DNA of 10,668 bases, taken from Burkholderiaceae bacterium (lineage in GTDB: Bacteria; Pseudomonadota; Gammaproteobacteria; Burkholderiales; Burkholderiaceae). Positions 5,709-10,668 of this stretch are shown here, one piece after another; the first letter of the stretch is position 1, and every line of letters begins with the position of its first letter. A program made the translations under genes and the position numbers. The notes under the pieces are model-generated. The model saw only the letters and a program-made list of their open reading frames with translations, was not told the DNA's origin and made no database searches. Location: contig CANCQD010000082.1 of NCBI GenBank assembly GCA_947380285.1, positions 1-10,668 on the forward strand. Reading direction: 5' to 3'.

Positions 5709-7672
5709 TTGGCTATTCAATTCAAGACGGCTTTTCAGCAAGCTATGGCGGTGTGGAATTTTCATTTGAAAGAATGAGCGCCCCTGGACCACGAGAGCGC
5801 ACTGTGTCGCTCATTAATCGAGCAGAAAATCGACCAGTCGAATTTTTAGAGCATGAAATTTGCCAAAAGATTGACCATGGCGAAATGAAAGTGCTCACCA
5901 GCGGGCTAATAACTAAGCCGGGTCAAATTGAGAATGTACACATACAAAAATCTCCATACCAGCTCCACTACGAAGCCCAGGTCTATGCCTACTGCAAAGG
6001 ATTAGAACAAAGAGGCATCTCCAAGGGTATGCGCAAGCAAATTGAGGCAGCAATACGTCAGATTGCTCAAGAAATTGTAGATGACAAACCGCCCAGCACA
6101 TCTACTGCTATGCGTTGGATGCGAGAAGCCGGCGGAAATCCCGCAAACTATAAAAACGTCACCCAAAGCTTTCTTTTGCAAAAAAGGGCCTCCAAAAAAT
6201 CCTTGGCAATTATTGAAATTGCTAAGGAAATTCTGGATGACTACTATTTCATCCCAAAAACAGGCATCCAAAAACCGGATGATATTGAAACCTGTACCGC
6301 CAGAATTAATCGAGAGTTTGAAAGACGTGGCATTAACGGAAGCATCAGCATGAGCGCCGTCAAACGAATGATTTACAGAGTGCCAGCTTACGAAAGAGAC
6401 CGCATTCGCCTAGGAACGGCAGAAGCCAAATACAAGCACCGCCACTCATCAGGTGGCAGATGGCCAACCAGAGCTTTTGAAACGGTTGAGCTTGACCATA
6501 CCGTGCTGGATTTAAACGTAGTAGACCGCCTTACAGGAAAGCCTATGGCAAGGCCTACGATTACGGTACTCAAAGACCGCTATACGGGCTACATCCTTAG
6601 CATGTGGATTGGATATGAAGGCGAATCGATTGGGCGAATTGTGAGGGCTATTAGCGGGGCACTAGAAGACAAGAGGCATCTTAAAGAGGAATATGGACTT
6701 GCACACGAATGGCTCACTACACCCATCATTTGGGAGAAACTGGTTCTAGATAACGCCTTATCTCATCACTCAGAGATTTTGCACTCGATGGCTAAAAATC
6801 TTGGATTTAGTATCGAGTTTTCTGCAGTTCGCTCGCCATGGGAAAAAGGTTCTGTTGAAAATTTAATGCTTCAATTTACTAGAGCGCTGCCACATCATGG
6901 TCGCCCCACTAAGCCCACTGAAGTTAAGTCAAAACAATCTAAGAAACTAGAAAAGGCTCGGGTGTATTTTGATGATTTAGTTCAATACCTTCATCAGTTT
7001 GTAGTGGATATTTATCCCCACAAACTGAATAAGAGAACCAATACCAGCCCTTATATAGAGATGGAAAAAGCCCTGAGAGAGCATGGCAGTCTACCTAAGA
7101 TTCACTTCACCCCCTTATCAGATGAGTTAAGAATTCTCACCTCCCTCTCTTTTGACAGAGCTTGCAAGCATGGGGGGATTGAGCTCAATGGGCTAACTTA
7201 CAGAAGTCGTGAGTTAAGCGAACTAGTCCACTCTATAGGTCCCAAGCGAAAACTGAAAATTTGCCAAGACGTCAATGATATTGGCGAGGTTTTTGTACTA
7301 CACCCAAAATCTAATCAATGGATTAGCGTTCCAGAAAAAAACTATTCCCAGGCCAAAGGCAAGCCCCTTTACAAACATAAGTTAGAACGAGAAAAAATCA
7401 AGCAAGACCTGATTGCTAATGGCATTAAGCAAAAGGACTGGAATGCACGCATAGAGCAATCTGATGCTGTAACGCAACTTGTTGCTAATGGGGTAAGACC
7501 TGAAAAAATTAGCGGCAAAGAAGCTAGGGCTAGCAACATTCATGGGGGCAATCCAAACGGCGATAGGGGGCTTATTGATGTTGAGACAAAAGAAATTACA
7601 CAAAACACAATTGGGCAAGACTTTATGCCCGAGAGTGTTGGCATCTCCAATAACAAACTTATAGAAGAGTAA
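5705..7672 (+). CDS. tnsB: TnsB-like DDE transposase (rve/Mu superfamily)
   Basis: About 655 aa. I choose the ATG at 5705: AAGGAG (5692-5697) is 7 nt upstream and the ATG overlaps the tnsA stop as ATGA. The in-frame ATG at 5699 lies only 1 nt after that site. TnsB recognises the transposon ends and joins the 3' ends to target DNA. In 655-aa numbering, winged-helix/HTH DNA-binding regions occupy about 105-230 (KGMRKQIEAAIRQIA; SISMSAVKRMI). The rve catalytic core follows, with D264 (ETVELDHTV), D349 (LVLDNALSH) and E385 (SPWEKGSVENL). A Mu-type C-terminal beta barrel spans about 475-545. A basic, then acidic tail (KEITQ...NNKLIEE) is where TnsB family members contact TnsC. Length is typical, and all three catalytic acids are present. 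Comparable to TniA of Tn6022 and Tn5053. Confidence 0.95.
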   Translation: MIGYSIQDGFSASYGGVEFSFERMSAPGPRERTVSLINRAENRPVEFLEHEICQKIDHGEMKVLTSGLITKPGQIENVHIQKSPYQLHYEAQVYAYCKGLEQRGISKGMRKQIEAAIRQIAQEIVDDKPPSTSTAMRWMREAGGNPANYKNVTQSFLLQKRASKKSLAIIEIAKEILDDYYFIPKTGIQKPDDIETCTARINREFERRGINGSISMSAVKRMIYRVPAYERDRIRLGTAEAKYKHRHSSGGRWPTRAFETVELDHTVLDLNVVDRLTGKPMARPTITVLKDRYTGYILSMWIGYEGESIGRIVRAISGALEDKRHLKEEYGLAHEWLTTPIIWEKLVLDNALSHHSEILHSMAKNLGFSIEFSAVRSPWEKGSVENLMLQFTRALPHHGRPTKPTEVKSKQSKKLEKARVYFDDLVQYLHQFVVDIYPHKLNKRTNTSPYIEMEKALREHGSLPKIHFTPLSDELRILTSLSFDRACKHGGIELNGLTYRSRELSELVHSIGPKRKLKICQDVNDIGEVFVLHPKSNQWISVPEKNYSQAKGKPLYKHKLEREKIKQDLIANGIKQKDWNARIEQSDAVTQLVANGVRPEKISGKEARASNIHGGNPNGDRGLIDVETKEITQNTIGQDFMPESVGISNNKLIEE

Positions 7673-7686
7673 GAAAGGAAACACAT

Positions 7687-8544
7687 ATGAACATCATCAA
7701 ACCAATCACACTAGCCGAGCAGATGAGAAATGTAATTATTACCCATGATGCCTACGCAAAATCGGTTAACGGGTGCATCAAGATTATCCAATCTGGCGAG
7801 CGCATTAATCGCTCAAATAGAGGTATCGCTATTATGGGTAGTGGTGGTACCGGCAAAACCACCGCCATAGAACACCTTAAGGGCTATCTAAATAAAAAGT
7901 ATGCCGAGCGATTCAATACCCCCGTATTGATTACCAAGGTTTCAAGTGACACGACTATCAAGTCTTTTTACATTGGTATTTTGGGTGAACTCAACCATCC
8001 CATTACCGACAAGCGAGAAGATAGAAATATTACGGCAGATAAGCTACAAAAGCTTGTGGTTTGCGCGCTTAAAGGGCATGTTGGTACGCTCTTTATTGAT
8101 GAAGTCAGCGATGTCTTTAGTAATCGCAATAAAAAACAATTTGCACAAGACTTCTTGGTGATGATTAAGCATCTGCTAAGCGATACCTCAATCAACATTA
8201 TTTTGGTTGGAACGCCAGCTCTTGAACAATTGTTTGTAATTGCAGATGAACAATTTCGTACGCGTTTTCCATCAAAGTTTGAGCTGCCGATATTCGCAAT
8301 GGATACCAGTTGGGTGCGTCTTTTAAATGATTATGTTGCACAAACGACCAAAATCTATGACATAAGCATCCTTCCAAATCTATTTTCACAACTGCATGAG
8401 TGGACAGGTGGCAACCTGCGCAACTTAGCTAATCTGCTAACTACCGCAATTGATGTGGCTGAGCAGGAAAAGGCGTCAGCATTAACGGCGCAGCACCTGA
8501 TAGATGCAAGAGACCTAATCTTTCCATCCCTCATGGCCGTTTAG
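7687..8544 (+). CDS. tnsC: TnsC/TniB-like AAA+ transposition regulator
   Basis: A 285-aa ATPase that links target-selecting TniQ proteins to the TnsA-TnsB transpososome, usually by forming an ATP-dependent filament or ring on target DNA. Walker A is GSGGTGKTT (51-59) and Walker B is TLFIDE, ending D138-E139. A sensor-1 region reads NIILVGTPALEQL (about 170-182). Candidate arginine fingers are in QFRTRFPSKF (189-198), and a sensor-2-like helix is GGNLRNLANLL (241-251). It is about half the length of Tn7 TnsC and close to TniB and to the TnsC proteins of CRISPR-associated transposons, lacking long N- and C-terminal extensions. A good ribosome binding site, AAAGGAA (7674-7680), precedes the ATG by 6 nt. 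The stop is one base before the next start, implying translational coupling. Confidence 0.93.
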   Translation: MNIIKPITLAEQMRNVIITHDAYAKSVNGCIKIIQSGERINRSNRGIAIMGSGGTGKTTAIEHLKGYLNKKYAERFNTPVLITKVSSDTTIKSFYIGILGELNHPITDKREDRNITADKLQKLVVCALKGHVGTLFIDEVSDVFSNRNKKQFAQDFLVMIKHLLSDTSINIILVGTPALEQLFVIADEQFRTRFPSKFELPIFAMDTSWVRLLNDYVAQTTKIYDISILPNLFSQLHEWTGGNLRNLANLLTTAIDVAEQEKASALTAQHLIDARDLIFPSLMAV

Positions 8545-8545
8545 G

Positions 8546-9559
8546 ATGCAATTGGACTGGCTAAGGCCCACCACCTTTCCCAATCATGACCAGATTCACG
8601 ACGAGGAATCGGGCCCTGGCTACGTCCTGCGCATGTGCGATTTAAATCTTGTGCAATTTTGCGATATCTCCAATATTTTGGGATTAACTGGCTTTACTTA
8701 CATTCCCGATAATCGCATTCCTGAGATTTGCAGGCTATTTGGAGCCAACCACTCTAAGCTTGTGCCAAGATTTGTCGCTCAATCTAAACAAAAGAGTGTT
8801 GTTACCACTTTTATATTGGGTCATAAGCTTCAAAAGCCATACTTAGCACGTCAGCGTCACCCGCAGATATGTCCACATTGCTTGGCAAGCAAGCGCATTG
8901 TGCAATTAGCGTGGGATATTACGCTAGTGACCGCCTGTCACATTCACCACAATCAACTCATTGATAGCTGTGCCCAATGTGGACGGAAAATCACATGGCG
9001 TAGAAGTAGCCTAATCAACTGCCAATGCGGGGCATCTTTTTTGCCCATGCATCAACCAAGTAAATTGGCTAGCAAAGCAGAAATATACGTATCTCGATTA
9101 ATTGGGGCAAAACTATTTGGGATTTTTGAACCAAAAAATCACCCCCTATCATTTCTAAATAATCTTCAATTAGATACGGCTTTACGCCTCATTTGGTCAT
9201 TTGGACAGTTAGAGGACGATGGGCATAGCCTTTCAGTTCGGCCCGGAAAGGTTCCAAGCACTGCTATTGCGGGGCAAGTAGTACAAAAGGGAATAGAGCG
9301 TATTTACAAGACCCTTAACCACCAAGTCAAGAGAAGAAAACTCTCATCAAGTATTTATATCAACGGAATTAAACAACTCAAGAAAGATACCCCATGGAAT
9401 GACCAACTAAAAATTCAACATCTAATTAACTTAATTGTCGATAAAGACCACACCACGTCAAAGCTACCTAGCTTGACCACTCACAATCAACTTACTCTTT
9501 TCGGAGCTTCAACACATGAGAAAACACTACAGACTTTTAACCGCCCCGCGCGTCATTGA
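8546..9559 (+). CDS. tniQ: TniQ-family targeting protein 1
   Basis: A 337-aa TniQ-domain protein. The N-terminal signature EESGPGYVLRMCDLN (about 20-34) is typical of the family. The zinc-finger region reads ICPHCL...WDITLVTACHIHHNQL...CAQCG, with likely ligands C109/C112, C131/H134, C142/C145 and C159/C161. TniQ/TnsD proteins recognise an attachment site or another targeting complex and recruit TnsC. The C-terminal 170 residues are helical and basic, consistent with a short DNA- or partner-binding part but without a motif I can name. No clear ribosome binding site precedes the ATG, which is 1 nt after the tnsC stop, so translation probably depends on coupling. It is shorter than Tn7 TnsD (508 aa). 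In position it corresponds to TniD of Tn6022-like elements. Confidence 0.88.
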   Translation: MQLDWLRPTTFPNHDQIHDEESGPGYVLRMCDLNLVQFCDISNILGLTGFTYIPDNRIPEICRLFGANHSKLVPRFVAQSKQKSVVTTFILGHKLQKPYLARQRHPQICPHCLASKRIVQLAWDITLVTACHIHHNQLIDSCAQCGRKITWRRSSLINCQCGASFLPMHQPSKLASKAEIYVSRLIGAKLFGIFEPKNHPLSFLNNLQLDTALRLIWSFGQLEDDGHSLSVRPGKVPSTAIAGQVVQKGIERIYKTLNHQVKRRKLSSSIYINGIKQLKKDTPWNDQLKIQHLINLIVDKDHTTSKLPSLTTHNQLTLFGASTHEKTLQTFNRPARH

Positions 9560-10328
9560 AACAGAATCGCCAGCTTCCTGGCTACTAAGATTATGTTATT
9601 TACATCAAATGAAATTTGATGATGTATTCATATCCCATAGACTAGGTCCGCCTAAAGATATTGATATCGCCTCTTATTGCAAATTATTTAAACGATTTGC
9701 TCATAGCGCAGATTTGCCACCAAGCCATCTAAATGCAATATCCAAGTGGTTTGAACCTCTGGTGACAAGTTCACGAGCAGGACAAGCAGTTCTTAAGGAG
9801 ATTAATAAAACTCCTTATTCTCGCTTTTGTCCTCACTGCCTAGAACAAGACAAGATTCCGCACTTTCGCCCAGAGTGGCGCCTCAAATTTTGGACAGTCT
9901 GCCCAGAGCATCAAAGCCAAATGCACGATGAATGCCCAGAATGCGGGGAACATCAACATACAAATAAGGTCAACCTCAAGCTTGATGCGCAGAAAAATGA
10001 ACGAGCTTTGCAATACTGCCTCCATTGCAATGCAGACCTTACGAAATCATGCGCTCGACACTGTTCCGACAAAGAAATCCATGACAAGCTGATTGCGCAA
10101 GATTACCTGCTCAAAATTTGCCGATTCGGTAAATATTCAGTAGAACCCTACATTCTGAATCCAGAAAATCAAGCAATCTCAATAAATTCTAGCTACATCC
10201 TCACTGATAATCAGCGACTGATAGTTAATTTTCATATGGCTTATATTGAATGCTCAGATAACAACCGCATCTTTATTGGCTTTAAAAATCCAATCAGAAA
10301 GAGAAGCAGCGAAGAACTCTATATGTAG
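9516..10328 (+). CDS. tniQ: TniQ-family targeting protein 2 (short)
   Basis: A 270-aa second TniQ protein, diverged from the first. It has the N-terminal signature ETESPASWLLRLCYLHQM (about 15-32) and a canonical finger FCPHCLEQDKIPHFRPEWRLKFWTVCPEH (split at about 104-132), then CPECG and CLHC. Likely ligands are C105/C108, C129/H132, C140/C143 and C168/C171. Only about 100 residues follow the finger, so it has little room for the long C-terminal DNA-binding region of TnsD. It may act with TniQ1 as a two-part selector. The start lies 44 nt inside tniQ1, with CGGAG (9502-9506) as a reasonable ribosome binding site; the signature needs this start. In position it corresponds to TniE of Tn6022-like elements. 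The terminator 22 nt after the stop ends the operon. Confidence 0.88.
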   Translation: MRKHYRLLTAPRVIETESPASWLLRLCYLHQMKFDDVFISHRLGPPKDIDIASYCKLFKRFAHSADLPPSHLNAISKWFEPLVTSSRAGQAVLKEINKTPYSRFCPHCLEQDKIPHFRPEWRLKFWTVCPEHQSQMHDECPECGEHQHTNKVNLKLDAQKNERALQYCLHCNADLTKSCARHCSDKEIHDKLIAQDYLLKICRFGKYSVEPYILNPENQAISINSSYILTDNQRLIVNFHMAYIECSDNNRIFIGFKNPIRKRSSEELYM

Positions 10329-10349
10329 ATAGAGTGTCAGCTAGACTAG

Positions 10350-10374
10350 AGACTGCTTCGTCGGTCTTTTTTTT
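10350..10374 (+). terminator. Rho-independent terminator of the tns operon
   Basis: AGACTG (10350-10355) pairs with CGGTCT (10362-10367) with one G-U pair, closed by a CTTCGT loop containing the stable UUCG core. It runs directly into a tract of eight T (10367-10374). It begins 22 nt after the tniQ2 stop. Confidence 0.8.
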
Positions 10375-10427
10375 GCACCTCATCGCAAAAAGTATCATCG
10401 CTATCGAACTTTTTACTCATAAGTTCA

Positions 10428-10439
10428 TTCGTTAACGAA
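10428..10439. repeat. 12-bp perfect palindrome TTCGTTAACGAA
   Basis: A perfect palindrome 54 bp past the terminator, with GTTC just upstream (10423-10426) and GAAC overlapping its right edge. It is the first of a run of dyads in the non-coding right edge (10375-10668), a stretch with no convincing gene. Confidence 0.5.
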
Positions 10440-10448
10440 CCATATCAA

Positions 10449-10480
10449 GAGGTATCCTTTTTTGGGTAATTTGGTACCTC
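10449..10480. repeat. GAGGTA/TACCTC inverted repeat
   Basis: Perfect 6-bp arms at 10449-10454 and 10475-10480 separated by 20 bp that include a six-T run. Weak on its own; listed because it is part of the dense dyad cluster. Confidence 0.35.
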
Positions 10481-10483
10481 ATT

Positions 10484-10529
10484 GTTTTTAAAGAGAATCT
10501 TTGTTTTTAAGAATTCAATCCTTAAAGAA
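10484..10529. repeat. Three degenerate direct repeats of TTTTTAAAGAATTC type
   Basis: GTTTTTAAAGAGAATC (10484), GTTTTTAAGAATTC (10503) and AATCCTTAAAGAA (10517) share a core of T-run, TAA(A)GA. They are offset by about 19 and then about 15 bp, close to the spacing of tandem TnsB sites in Tn7-like ends. Confidence 0.45.
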
Positions 10530-10566
10530 CCCCAACAGGTGGATCACCATAAATTCTTTAAGGATT
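10517..10566. repeat. Perfect 13-bp inverted repeat with 24-bp loop
   Basis: AATCCTTAAAGAA (10517-10529) is the exact reverse complement of TTCTTTAAGGATT (10554-10566). The loop contains its own small dyad, GGTG-GAT-CACC. Two further dyads follow at once: CCTATT/AATAGG (10570-10586) and GTAGG/CCTAC (10596-10611). Possible roles are a transposon end, an operator for a gene beyond the window, or a transcript-end structure; no strong T-tract follows the 13-bp stem. Confidence 0.65.
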
Positions 10567-10668
10567 TAGCCTATTTTTATAATAGGGACAGGCTGGTAGG
10601 GCAATTCCTACAGATAAATCAGCCCAAAGCCCTTACCGCTCCAATCCGTCCTGCCTAGACTGGATAGT

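Larger units (their letters stand above)
5010..10374 (+). mobile_element. Tn7-like transposition module (tnsABC plus two tniQ), termini unresolved
   Basis: Five co-directional genes encode every function expected of a cut-and-paste Tn7-like element: TnsA 5'-strand nuclease, TnsB DDE transposase, TnsC AAA+ regulator and two TniQ/TnsD-type targeting proteins. Junctions are tight: ATGA overlap A/B, 14 bp B/C, 1 bp C/Q1 and a 44-bp overlap Q1/Q2. A terminator follows. The order and small protein sizes resemble the tniC-A-B-D-E backbone of Tn6022/AbaR elements (from memory, not aligned). Tn7 itself differs in its 555-aa TnsC and 508-aa TnsD. No antibiotic, metal or defence cargo and no Cas gene is present within the window. 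Coordinates given are the gene core only; candidate cis ends lie at about 4811-4978 and 10428-10612. Confidence 0.9.

Noticed and set aside
10586..10617. Possible Tn7-type terminus ending in ACA at 10588-10590 or 10610-10612
   Set aside because: I looked for a matching TGT start with the same 5-bp flank (ggctg or gataa) in 3000-5000 and found none, so termini and target duplication stay unresolved.
10470..10659. Open plus-strand frame ending at a TAG near 10657 (reading ...FFKDLAYFYNRDRLVGQFLQI...)
   Set aside because: The sequence looks protein-like, but there is no ATG or convincing ribosome binding site. It runs through the 13-bp inverted repeat. An open run of about 60 codons is not rare in AT-rich DNA.
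10375..10668. CRISPR array or atypical guide RNA downstream of tniQ2, as in CRISPR-associated transposons
   Set aside because: There are no regularly spaced identical repeats and no Cas12k, Cas6, Cas7, Cas8 or Cas11 homologue in the window. The repeats seen are short and unevenly spaced.

Overview
The window looks like chromosomal DNA of a low-to-moderate GC betaproteobacterium. A freshwater Burkholderiales organism of the Polynucleobacter type is my best guess. It rests on AT-leaning codon use with ordinary AG-rich ribosome binding sites and on the character of the signalling proteins. No rRNA, tRNA or marker gene is present to prove it.

Left third (1-3070), minus strand: an apparent three-gene operon transcribed right to left. 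It encodes a small secreted beta-barrel outer membrane protein, a sensor histidine kinase with about seven transmembrane helices, and a FixJ/NarL-type response regulator (REC plus LuxR HTH). A 24-bp near-perfect palindrome lies just upstream of the first gene and is a good operator candidate for the response regulator.

Middle (3070-5000): an uncharacterised 245-aa protein gene on the minus strand, then about 1 kb that is poorly explained. That stretch holds two short plus-strand ORFs joined by an ATGA overlap, a perfect-consensus sigma70 promoter (TTGACA, 17 bp, TATAAT), and a cluster of dyad symmetries just before the transposition genes.

Right half (5010-10374), plus strand: a compact Tn7-like transposition operon, tnsA-tnsB-tnsC-tniQ1-tniQ2, with overlapping or nearly abutting genes. 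It is closed by a rho-independent terminator. Catalytic residues of the TnsA nuclease, the TnsB DDE transposase and the TnsC AAA+ ATPase are all visible, and both TniQ proteins keep their zinc ligands, so the module looks intact. TnsC is short (TniB-like). The layout of endonuclease, DDE transposase, ATPase and two accessory proteins matches the tniC-A-B-D-E order of the Tn6022/AbaR backbone in Acinetobacter. The logical model is that TniQ1 and/or TniQ2 choose the target, TnsC relays the signal, and TnsA plus TnsB cut and join the ends. No Cas gene, CRISPR array or known attachment gene is visible here.

Right edge (10375-10668): non-coding and rich in dyad symmetries, including a perfect 13-bp inverted repeat. 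Its TTAAAGAA/ATTCTTTA motif is also found upstream of tnsA. These flanking motif arrays are candidate transposon end (TnsB-binding) sequences or operators. I could not resolve element termini or a target duplication.
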